25,551 nucleotides of DNA, taken from assembly GCA_044224215.1 (NCBI GenBank), contig JBGAKX010000058.1:1-25551 (forward strand). The letters run 5' to 3'. Position numbers and translations under genes: made by a program. Source of the stretch: DAOMFM01 sp035429825. Its GTDB lineage: Bacteria > Acidobacteriota > Blastocatellia > UBA7656 > JADIYM01. The first letter of the stretch is position 1; each line of letters starts with the position of its first letter. Positions 1-7,534 of this stretch are shown here, in pieces. Under the pieces are notes generated by a model. It did no database searches, was not told the DNA's origin, and saw only the letters and a list, made by a program, of their open reading frames with translations.

Positions 1-306
1 CAGGTTTCGCAATCGGTCGGCTGCAACACGCACCACCCGATTGGAGCGAGGCTCAGCCGTTGGCTGCTGATCGTTCGCGACCGTGTCTCGTCGGACGAGC
101 TCCTCCTCCGTCACGATTTTCTGTCGACAATGCTCGGTACGCAGCGAAGCGCAGTGACCATCGCCGCCGGATTGCTTCGCAAGGCGGGGCTGATTCGCTA
201 TTCGCGCGGCAAGATCACGATTCTCAGCCGCAGGGGGCTCGAGGCGAACTCGTGCGAATGCTACCGCGCTGTCAGACGTGCGTACGACCGCGCGGGGCTC
301 CCATAG
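1..306 (+). CDS. Crp/Fnr-family transcriptional regulator, C-terminal fragment (5' end outside window)
   Basis: Frame 1 is open from the first base to a TAG at 304-306 and gives 101 residues. It reads as the end of a Crp/Fnr-type regulator: a dimer-helix region with the pattern ARLSRWLL, then HDFLSTMLGTQRSAVTIAA followed by GLLRKAGLIRYSRGKITIL, which is the winged helix-turn-helix of this family. The tail keeps RRGLE and a CECY motif common in the soil-bacterial branch of the family. The cyclic-nucleotide-binding-like sensor domain lies upstream of the window, so the signal cannot be deduced. No start codon is visible because the gene is cut by the window edge. The family call is firm; the regulated genes are unknown. 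Confidence 0.85.
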   Translation, partial: QVSQSVGCNTHHPIGARLSRWLLIVRDRVSSDELLLRHDFLSTMLGTQRSAVTIAAGLLRKAGLIRYSRGKITILSRRGLEANSCECYRAVRRAYDRAGLP

Positions 307-624
307 CGTTGACGGCCGCTTGCGAGGTCCGATCCCGCGTGTCGCACGGCATGTTGCGTTCGCTATCACACATAGCGTACTGTGCTGTATGCCCCGTTGG
401 GGGCTGCACGTCAGACAGCGGTTCATCTCCATCGGCCCCGCGATTTCGCCCGGCGCACTCGGTCCGTAGTACAAGGACGCGATCCCGTCGCAGATTCGGC
501 TGATCCGCACCGTTCGGTTACCGGTCGCATTGACGGCCGTGCGGTGACAGGGCGCCTTGGTGCGCACCCGGGATACGTACGACACGGGTCGCGCACGAGC
601 GGCCGAAAGATGGGGACCGGACCG
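307..624. other. Non-coding stretch between the Crp/Fnr gene and the radical SAM gene
   Basis: About 318 bases with no convincing gene. The radical SAM frame stays open upstream to 382, but that extension has no recognisable protein features and poor codon choice. Two small structures are visible. One is a 6-bp inverted repeat CGCTAT-CACAC-ATAGCG at 361-377. The other is a direct repeat TTGACGGCCG at 309-318 and 530-539. Neither is tied to a good -10 element, so I assign no promoter. Confidence 0.5.
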
Positions 625-2190
625 ATGAAGATACTGCTCTACAACCCGGACAACGGGATCACGCGCAATTTCCAGCCGCACCTGTGGATGTTCCTGCTTC
701 AGGAACTGACGCCTTCGGGACACGAAGTGCTGCTGATCGACGGCAATACGCGCGCGATGGACGAGGACGGCCTCGCGCGGTACGTGATCGACGAGAAGAT
801 CGACCTGGTCGGCATCGGCGGGATGACCCGGATGATCGCCAAGGCCTATCGCATGGCGGACGCCGTCCGCGCCGTCGGCGTTCGCGTCGTGATGGGTGGG
901 CCCCACGTGACCGAAATGGCGGACGAGGCGCTCGGACGTGACGGGGGTGTGCGTCACGCAGACGCCGTCGTGCTTGGCGAAGCCGACGAGACGTGGCCGA
1001 ACGTCATCGCCGATGCGGAGCGCGGCGAGATGAAGGAGGTGTACGAGCCCGTCGACGAATCGGGCAAGGAGCGAAAGCCGTCGCTCCAACCGTACCCGGC
1101 AATACCGTGGGAAACCCTCAACCTTGACCAGTTCAATCTCGTTCCCAGATTTGCACGAAAGTTTCTCGCTCGCGCGGGCGGCGGGTGGGACTCGCTGCGG
1201 TTGATACCGATCGAATCCGGGCGAGGGTGCCCGTACGGATGCGAGTTCTGCACGGTGACCGGATTCTTTGGCGATTCGATCCGCTTTCGATCGAACGAGA
1301 GCATCGTCGACGAAATGCTGCGCCTCAAGGCGCGTGCCCGATCCGAGCGCGGCCAGGTCGCGGTCTTCTTTGTCGACGACAACTTTGCGATCAAGGTCAA
1401 ACGCACCAAGTCGCTCCTGCGCGACATCATCGCCGCCGAGGCACAGCTGCCGTGGGTCGCACAGATCAGCGCGAATCTTCTTCGCGACGAAGAGCTCGTC
1501 GATCTGATCGCCGAATCCGGAGGCAAGTGGATCTTCATCGGAATGGAGTCCATCGATCCGGTCAACCTTGCGGATGTGAGCAAGGGCTTCAACAAGCCGG
1601 ACGAGTATCCGGCCGTGCTCGAGCGACTCGCCCAGCGCGGTGTCTACGCCATCACGTCGTTCATCTTTGGAATGGACAACGACACGCCCGGAGTCGCCGA
1701 ACGAACGCTCGAGCAGGTGCGGACGTGGCCCCCGGGATTGCCCGTCTTTGGCCAGCTCACACCGTTTCCATCGACACCGCTCTACAAGCGCCTGGAGGTG
1801 GCGGGCCGGCTGACGCGGCCGACGCACTGGATGGACTTTGCGCCGTTCCAGATGGCGCACACGCCGTTGAAGCTCACGATTCCCGAGGCCCAGATCGAGG
1901 TCGATCACGCGTGGTCGTCGTCGTACAGCGCCGAGGCGAATGCGCGCGCCATCGAAGCCGTCGCGGACAAGGCGTACGGATACAAGCTGAGCCATCTGCT
2001 CGCCCGGCTCTGTTTCCGGGGGATCTACTTCCCGCAGATGAATGCGTGGTCATGGGTGAGGGTGATTGCTGACAACCGGCGCGTGATCGCAAAGCTCGCG
2101 TACGAAGGATTCATCGCGTGGCGCGGGTCGCGCCGAGGCGTACGTCACGAGGAATTAGGGCAGAGCGTCGTCGACAATCCAGCGAGCTGA
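625..2190 (+). CDS. B12-binding-domain radical SAM protein
   Basis: A 521-residue protein. The N-terminal ~150 residues look like a cobalamin-binding Rossmann domain (MKILLYNPDNG, then VVMGGPHVT) without the DxHxxG histidine, as usual in class B radical SAM methylases. The radical SAM core follows, with C202-X3-C206-X2-C209 (GRGCPYGCEFCTVTGFFG) to hold the 4Fe-4S cluster, VFFVDDNFA, and GMES in the later strands. Relatives include hopanoid methylase HpnP and other C-methylating or ring-forming enzymes, but the substrate cannot be read from the sequence. I chose ATG 625 because MKILLYN is the normal family start and GGGG lies just upstream; ATG 610 in the same frame is possible. No tailoring pathway surrounds it, so it appears to stand alone. 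Confidence 0.85.
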   Translation: MKILLYNPDNGITRNFQPHLWMFLLQELTPSGHEVLLIDGNTRAMDEDGLARYVIDEKIDLVGIGGMTRMIAKAYRMADAVRAVGVRVVMGGPHVTEMADEALGRDGGVRHADAVVLGEADETWPNVIADAERGEMKEVYEPVDESGKERKPSLQPYPAIPWETLNLDQFNLVPRFARKFLARAGGGWDSLRLIPIESGRGCPYGCEFCTVTGFFGDSIRFRSNESIVDEMLRLKARARSERGQVAVFFVDDNFAIKVKRTKSLLRDIIAAEAQLPWVAQISANLLRDEELVDLIAESGGKWIFIGMESIDPVNLADVSKGFNKPDEYPAVLERLAQRGVYAITSFIFGMDNDTPGVAERTLEQVRTWPPGLPVFGQLTPFPSTPLYKRLEVAGRLTRPTHWMDFAPFQMAHTPLKLTIPEAQIEVDHAWSSSYSAEANARAIEAVADKAYGYKLSHLLARLCFRGIYFPQMNAWSWVRVIADNRRVIAKLAYEGFIAWRGSRRGVRHEELGQSVVDNPAS

Positions 2191-2240
2191 GCGTCCGGTT
2201 TGACTTTATCGTTCGACGCGGTGTGGTTATTCTCTCGCGC

Positions 2241-4047
2241 ATGATACGAACCAGTGCTGCGATCGGACTTGCGCTCGTGATCTGTCTCGCGCCCGTGGCA
2301 ACCCGTGCCCAGAAGCGCAAACCGTCCCGCCCCGCCCCAAAGCCGGCTGCGCCGGCCGCTGCGCCGGCCGTTCCGCTGCTGACGTATGACGAGGTCGTCG
2401 AGCTCTACAAGCACAACCCGGCATCCAAGGCGCTCGAGGACAAGAAGACGCGAATCTTCACGACGCCATTCGTCAGCAACAGCGCGGCGGAGCGCGGCGT
2501 GCGCCCGCGCACGGTCGACGTTCCGGGGCTTGGCCGCTCGGTGCGCGTCGCGTTCTGGAATATCGAACGCGGGATCGAGTTCGACGCAATCGTCGCAGCG
2601 TTCAAGGGACCGGAAGAGATCGCGCGCTATGTCGACACGGCAAACATCACGCGCGACAGCGAGGACTGGAAGCGGATCATGCAGCAGTCCGAGACGCTTG
2701 CGTCCGCCGACGTCGTGATTCTCAACGAGCTTGACTGGGGGATGAAGCGGTCGGGGTACCGCAACGTTCCTGCCGACCTGGCTGCCGCGCTCGACATGAA
2801 CTATGCGTACGGTGTCGAGTTCATCGAATGCGATCCGCTCAGCACAGGCACCGAGACCTTTGACGGTGTTGATCCTGCCCAGCGTGAAGAACTGATCGCA
2901 AACAACCAGGTCGACCGCGCCCGGTTCCGCGGCATGCACGGCTCGGCGATCCTCAGCCGGTACCGGCTCGACAACGTCAAAATCACGCGGCTTCCCAAGG
3001 ACCCTATCAGCACAGGCACCAGACGTTCCAAGCCGCCAAACCGGAGGAGCGCGCCGAGCTGGAGGCCAACATCGCCGTCGACAAGTCGCGATTTCGCGGA
3101 ATGCACGGGACGGCGATCCTCATGCCTTCACCGGCTGGAGGAACGTCGGATCCACTCGGCTCCCCAAGGTCATGACTGGTACCGGGCGGAGCTTCAGGGA
3201 CCAAGCAAGCTCGAGACGAGCGTCTTGCCGCTGAAAAGGTTCTTCGACAATCCTTCCGCGAGGTTCGACGCGGCGGACGGATGTTCATAACGGCCGACAT
3301 ATCGGAGCCCGCGGTACCGAACGGCAAGTGAGCGGTGTTTGTTTTCGGGAATGCGCTGTTGCCAAAACTGGTGTGGAGCCAGCTCCTGGCTTTATCGCTT
3401 GGCCAATATTGTCATCAGTCAATCATCCCGTGATTGTCGCAGGCGACATGAACACGTCCACTTCGGACGGAACGCCGACGTCGATCTCACGCGAAATCAA
3501 GAAACGGGTTGGGAGCGCGGAGTTCTGAGCGCAGAAGGGCGTCTTCTATGCACGGGTATAGGCTTTGTCGCGAGCGCGCTGATCGGCGTTGGCAATGCGA
3601 CGCGTACAGTACGGGGATCCGACGGTGATGGACATCAAACTCGTCGGCTCGAATCAGGGAGTGTAGTTCTTCACGACGCTCCGCAAGTACAGGTTTCTGG
3701 ACGGCAAGGCATTCGACTTCCGCGGTGACAAGGACCGAACGTCGAGCGGGTAAAGCGGAATGCTGGCGAACTCGAACGAACGTGCTGACAAGGGCTTTGC
3801 AATCTCGTTCGAGGTCGAGCGCACCGTGGCAGAGCAGGGCAAGCTCATGCTGGACTGGTTCTTCATCAAGCCGCTTGATCTGACGGACCCAGGAGACGAG
3901 CGCCAGTCATACCGATTCGCTCCTCACTTTGCGCAGACGTTCAAGGATCTGAACTACGCGATTCCCGATCGGATCTCGGATCACAATCCGATGGTCGTCG
4001 ACCTCCCGTTCAACGAGCCATCGATCCCGCGCAAGGCGCCAAAATAG
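2241..4047 (+). pseudogene. Decayed secreted endonuclease/exonuclease/phosphatase (EEP) family gene, probably a fusion of two diverged copies
   Basis: The first ~250 codons (2241 to about 3000) are intact: a signal peptide (MIRTSAAIGLALVICLAPVATRAQ region), then the EEP start VRVAFWNIERG with the catalytic Asn and VVILNELDWGM with the metal Glu. After RLPK the sequence jumps back and repeats the preceding block in diverged form: agcacaggcacc recurs at 2841 and 3009, and RFRGMHGSAIL and RFRGMHGTAIL lie about 167 bases apart. Family segments then continue in changing frames: HDWYRAE, RRGGRMFITADISEP ending in TGA at 3329, VIVAGDMNTS near 3430-3460, FDFRGDKDRTSSG with TAA at 3751, and a last piece 3760-4047 with SDHNPMVVDLPF. 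A lost G near 3020 explains the first shift. The product cannot be functional downstream of residue ~250. Confidence 0.85.
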
Positions 4048-4114
4048 GTTCCGGAACGTGCGGCTCCGGATGTTCGACAGACCGGCAATCACTCACATAT
4101 CGAGGTACATGACC

Positions 4115-5455
4115 ATGAAGCTCCAGGCCCGGGCCGCGATCGCGGCCCTCGTCCTCGTGACGTTCTGTGCGCTCGGCGCGACGGCACAGTCGCCGGCCCC
4201 GAAGGTCACCGTGATCAAGGCCGCACGGATGTTCGACGGAAAGTCGGCCCAGCTGATCGACAACGCCGTCGTCGTCATCGAAGGCGACCGGATCAGGGAA
4301 GCCGGCTCTGGCATTGCAATACCCGCGGGCGCTGAGGTGATCGATCTCGGGGGCGCGACGCTGCTGCCGGGCCTGATCGACTGTCACGTGCACCTGACGA
4401 TGCAGCTGACGGGCGACTGGCCGAACGCGCCGGTGCGCCAGACCGCGGCGGACGCGGCAATCGCTTCGACGGTGTTCGCGCGTCGGACGCTGGACGCGGG
4501 ATTCACGACGGTCCGCAACGTCGGCGCGAGCGACTTTGTCGACATTGCGCTCGCCAAGGCAATCGATTCGGGCGAAGTTCCGGGACCGCGAATGATCTCG
4601 GCCGGCCACGCCATCGGGATCACGGGCGGCCACGGCGACGCCAACGGATTCCGGCCCGGCCTGATCACGCTTGGCCCTGAGGAGGGCGTCGCGAACGGAA
4701 CCGACGAGGTTCGTCTGGCGGTCCGCAGCCAGGTGAAGTACGGCGCAAAGTGCATCAAGGTCATGGCGACGGGCGGCGTGCTGTCGGAGGGCGACGAAAT
4801 CGGCGCACAGCAGATGAACGACGACGAACTGAAGGCCGCGGTCGATGAGGCGCACAAGCTGGGACGTCGTGTCGCCGCGCACGCGCACGGGACGGCTGGA
4901 ATCAAGGCGGCTACACGCGCTGGTGTCGACTCGATCGAGCACGGCAGCTTTCTGGACGACGAGGCGATCGCTCTGATGAAGGAACACGGAACCTACCTCG
5001 TGCCGACGCTCCTTGCCGGATACACGGTCAACGCGGCATCGGAGAGCGGCAAGCTGCCGGCGTTTGCGCGCGAGAAGGCAAAAGCCGCGAACGCGGCGAT
5101 GCACGTGTCGTTTCGGAAGGCGGTTGATGCGGGCGTAAAGATCGCGTTCGGGACCGATTCGGGTGTCTCGCTTCACGGACAGAACGCGCACGAGTTCGCG
5201 CTGATGGTTCAGTACGGGATGACGCCCGTGAACGCGCTGTTTGCGGCGACGCGCGACGCGGCGCTTCTGATCGGCGTTGCCGATGTCGGGGCGATCGCGC
5301 CCGGGAAGCTGGCGGACATCATCGCCGTTCCGGGCGACCCGCTGAAGGACATCACGACGATGGAGCATGTGTCGTTCGTGATGAAGGGCGGGGAGGTCGT
5401 GCGAGCCAGAGTAGCAGGAAGACAGGCCGCGAATGAACGCGGATCAAGCGGATAA
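4115..5455 (+). CDS. Secreted amidohydrolase-family protein (imidazolonepropionase-like metal-dependent hydrolase)
   Basis: A 446-residue protein with a signal peptide ending near GATAQ, so probably periplasmic. It shows the full amidohydrolase metal site: H91-V-H93 in LLPGLIDCHVHL, K215 in IKVMATGG (the likely carboxylated lysine), H256 and H258 in AAHAHG, H276 in SIEHGS and D348 in GTDSG. The pattern matches the imidazolonepropionase/prolidase-like branch that hydrolyses amide or peptide-like bonds; the substrate is unknown. ATG 4115 is preferred because GAGG at 4102-4105 lies 9 bases upstream; ATG 4109 is too close to it. The last dozen residues are encoded by a degenerate tandem repeat and probably are not ancestral. 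It stands alone downstream of the EEP pseudogene. Confidence 0.88.
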   Translation: MKLQARAAIAALVLVTFCALGATAQSPAPKVTVIKAARMFDGKSAQLIDNAVVVIEGDRIREAGSGIAIPAGAEVIDLGGATLLPGLIDCHVHLTMQLTGDWPNAPVRQTAADAAIASTVFARRTLDAGFTTVRNVGASDFVDIALAKAIDSGEVPGPRMISAGHAIGITGGHGDANGFRPGLITLGPEEGVANGTDEVRLAVRSQVKYGAKCIKVMATGGVLSEGDEIGAQQMNDDELKAAVDEAHKLGRRVAAHAHGTAGIKAATRAGVDSIEHGSFLDDEAIALMKEHGTYLVPTLLAGYTVNAASESGKLPAFAREKAKAANAAMHVSFRKAVDAGVKIAFGTDSGVSLHGQNAHEFALMVQYGMTPVNALFAATRDAALLIGVADVGAIAPGKLADIIAVPGDPLKDITTMEHVSFVMKGGEVVRARVAGRQAANERGSSG

Positions 5456-5468
5456 GCGCGAATCAGCG
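5428..5468. repeat. Degenerate ~9-10 bp tandem repeat spanning the amidohydrolase stop codon
   Basis: Four imperfect units can be read in succession: cgcGAATGAA, cgcGGATCAA, gcGGATAA, gcgcGAATCA. The amidohydrolase stop (5453-5455) lies inside the third unit, so the repeat supplies both the protein tail and the first bases of the 3' flank. Confidence 0.5.
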
Positions 5469-5505
5469 TCTTAGTGCCGGATTCCGCACACCCTTCGCCA
5501 CAGTA

Positions 5506-5525
5506 CCGCCACCGGTAGGTGGCGG
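5506..5525. terminator. Hairpin between convergent genes, candidate bidirectional terminator
   Basis: Perfect 8-bp stem CCGCCACC / GGTGGCGG with a GGTA loop, in the 86-base gap between the amidohydrolase (plus) and the lipoprotein gene (minus). The position and strong stem fit a shared terminator. There is no T-run on either side, so it is not a classical intrinsic terminator. Confidence 0.45.
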
Positions 5526-5541
5526 GTGGGCGGTGACATTA

Positions 5542-6344
5542 TTATGGCCGCGCCGACCCGTCGATCGCGACGACGTCGTACCCGCTCTGGATTGCCGTGC
5601 GTTCAGACTTGCCGTTCACCGTGGGCGCCGTACCGAACCGGAAGCGGATGATCAGCGGATTCTGCGGCGCGTCGAGGAGCGTGTAGATCGATCCCTGGTC
5701 GTCACGCAGCCGGACGGCGGCAAAGCGCGTCTTCTTGCCGTTCACCGCGAGCACCGCTTCGCCGGTTCCTTCGGGTGTGAGCGTCACGGTCTGGCCCTGA
5801 CCGTTCAGTCCTCCGACCTTGACCGTCGCGCTCTTCTGGGTCTTGAGCGCCGCGACGACCGACGGCGCAAGCCATATGAGTGGTCCTGAACCGGTGGCCG
5901 CGCCGCCGCTCCAGAACAGCGGCGGCGTAAACGTCGCTCCAGTCGCCGCGTCCGGGCTGACCGTGATCGAGCCCGACACCGGTGTCGCGCGCAGAGCACG
6001 GCGCCCGCTGCGGCACGGACCTCGGGACGAACTGCTTCCGACGTCACGGCCGGGAATTCGTACGCGATCTTGCGCGGACCGCCCACCCACTCGGTCACCG
6101 TGATGGTTCCCGTCCCGCTGTCGAGCGCGTTTCCCGAGAACACCGGCACGACCTTGATTCGCCATCCGCTGCCCCAGACAAATGTCGCCGTCTGGTCCTG
6201 TGGATTCTGCGCGGCCTGGTTTGTCGCGGCCTGGGGCTGTGGCTGGTTCGCCGGTGGTGGCGCGGGTTGCGGCGTTGTCGTCGAGCACGACGTCGCAAGA
6301 AATGCGACCGCTGCGAGGGCGAGGGCGATTCTGTGTCTCAGCAT
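5542..6344 (-). pseudogene. Lipoprotein of unknown function, split by a one-base frameshift
   Basis: The N-terminal half reads MLRHRIALALAAVAFLATSC followed by a Pro/Gln/Ala-rich linker. This is a lipoprotein signal with lipid Cys at the end of LATSC. It continues as TFVWGSGWRIKVVPVF and ITVTEWVGGPRKIAYEF. Near 5987-5992, at GCGCGC, the sense frame moves by one base, and the protein resumes as ATPVSGSITVSPDAATGATF and runs to a normal end (VVAIDGSARP, stop at 5542). Joined, the two halves would give a secreted protein of ~266 residues. Both halves have good coding character, so either the gene has just lost one base or the sequence has an error there. The start could instead be ATG 6356. I recognise no domain. 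Divergent from the TonB-like gene. Confidence 0.65.
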
Positions 6345-6462
6345 CCCAACGAGCATCCGCCGGGTTGCGGCGTGTTGTCCAGAACGGATTCGCGTTCGCC
6401 GGCCAATGTAAATTCTGCGGCCCGGCTCGACAGGTTTCGACGGGGAGGCCGTTTGCACGGTC
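6345..6462. promoter_or_regulatory. Divergent promoter region between the lipoprotein and TonB-like genes
   Basis: A 118-base gap between two diverging genes, so promoters for both must lie here or in the early coding regions. The only AT-rich island is around 6405-6416 (aatgtaaattct). GGGGAGG at 6442-6448 is a candidate ribosome binding site for the plus-strand gene. No clean -35/-10 pair is visible. Confidence 0.4.
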
Positions 6463-7457
6463 GTGACTGCACATCATCGCTCCAAACCAATGGCGCTCGG
6501 GATGCTCGATGACGAGCCGCTCGCCGTTCGACTGGTCCGCCGGATCGGCGATGCGATGCGCGAACTGCGACGCGATCCCGTCGGGTTTGCTCGCGCGCTC
6601 GTCGCGCCCGAGGCACTCGACCGTCAGTCGCGTCGCCTGCTGTGGGCCATGCGTCTCGGCGTTCCGGCGGCTTCGGTCGGCGGGTTCAGTCTCGGCGTGC
6701 TCCTGTACCTGCTCTTCATCGGTCCTCCCACCGCATCGGCCGCGCGACCGGACGCCGAGCCTCCGTTGCACGTCACGGCGTGGGCCGGCGCGCGCCAACA
6801 CCGCGTGGCGACGACACACCGGGCGGCGGTGGCGGCGGCGGGAACCACGACGTGACGCCCGTGTCGCACGGACGGATTCCGCCATCGTCGATGGCCGATC
6901 CGGTCGTGACGGCGACGGTGCGGCCGGTGCCGCCGTCGACGCTCGCCGTGCCTCCGCCGCTCAAGGCCCCATCGGTTCCGGATGTGGCGGGCACGTACGG
7001 CGATCCGTCGAGCACGAGCGACGCCATGTCGGACGGCCCGGGATCCGGTGGCGGCGCGGGAGACGGTGACAAGGGCGGATGGGGACCGGGTCCCGGCCGC
7101 GGGATCGGACCGGGCAACGATTCGGGGACGGGCGACGGCCCGGGAGGACCGGGGCGCGGACCGCGTGCGGAACCCGCGACGCCGGTTGCCACAAGGGCGC
7201 GCATACTCAACAACCCCCGGCCCGCATACACCGAACTGGCGCGGAAGAACAAGACGGAGGGCACGGTGCGCCTGACGGTTCTGCTCGGAGCTGACGGCCG
7301 CGTCCACCGCGCGACGGTGATTTCAGGGCTGCCCGACGGTCTGAACGAGCGCGCGATCGAGGCGGTCCAGACGCTCGCGTTCGAACCCGCCCGGAACACG
7401 AGCGGCAATCCGATTGACTCGGTGATCACGGTGACGGTCCGGTTCGCCATCCGCTGA
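6463..7457 (+). pseudogene. TonB-like energy-transducer protein, split by a one-base frameshift
   Basis: The first frame (from GTG 6463 or ATG 6490) encodes a cytosolic segment and a membrane anchor, VGGFSLGVLLYLLFIGPP. Near 6788-6795, inside GGCGCGCGCC, the coding sense moves by one base. It continues through a Gly/Pro-rich, very low-complexity spacer (about 6800-7190), then a TonB C-terminal domain: RILNNPRPAYTELARKNKTE, GTVRLTVLLGADGRV, AIEAVQTLAFEPA and VITVTVRFAIR. This topology (inner-membrane anchor, periplasm-spanning linker, TonB box-contacting domain) is that of TonB proteins powering outer-membrane receptors. ExbB/ExbD genes are not in the window. If the missing base is a sequencing error, the gene is intact at ~330 residues. 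GGGGAGG at 6442 supports the GTG start, though spacing is long. Confidence 0.7.
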
Positions 7458-7534
7458 CATCGGGCCGCGACGCGTCGTCGGTGAGGTATCATCTCGGCCT
7501 TGCGAATCGCCCGAGGCCAAGGAGAGACACACCG

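Noticed and set aside
361..377. CGCTAT-CACAC-ATAGCG as a Crp or Fnr binding site
   Set aside because: Contains TCACA, but the matching TGTGA half-site is absent at the proper distance; arms are only 6 bases.
309..539. Direct repeat TTGACGGCCG (309-318 and 530-539) as -35 elements
   Set aside because: No AT-rich -10 lies 16-18 bases downstream of either copy.
382..624. N-terminal extension of the radical SAM gene
   Set aside because: No recognisable protein features, and MKILLYN at 625 is the normal family start.
4010..5368. 452-residue open frame on the minus strand
   Set aside because: Exact antisense of the amidohydrolase gene, Arg/His-rich with no family motifs; a by-product of high GC.
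6800..7190. Gly/Pro-rich region as a tandem repeat array or CRISPR-like element
   Set aside because: It is the low-complexity periplasmic linker of the TonB-like protein; no regular unit or spacers.
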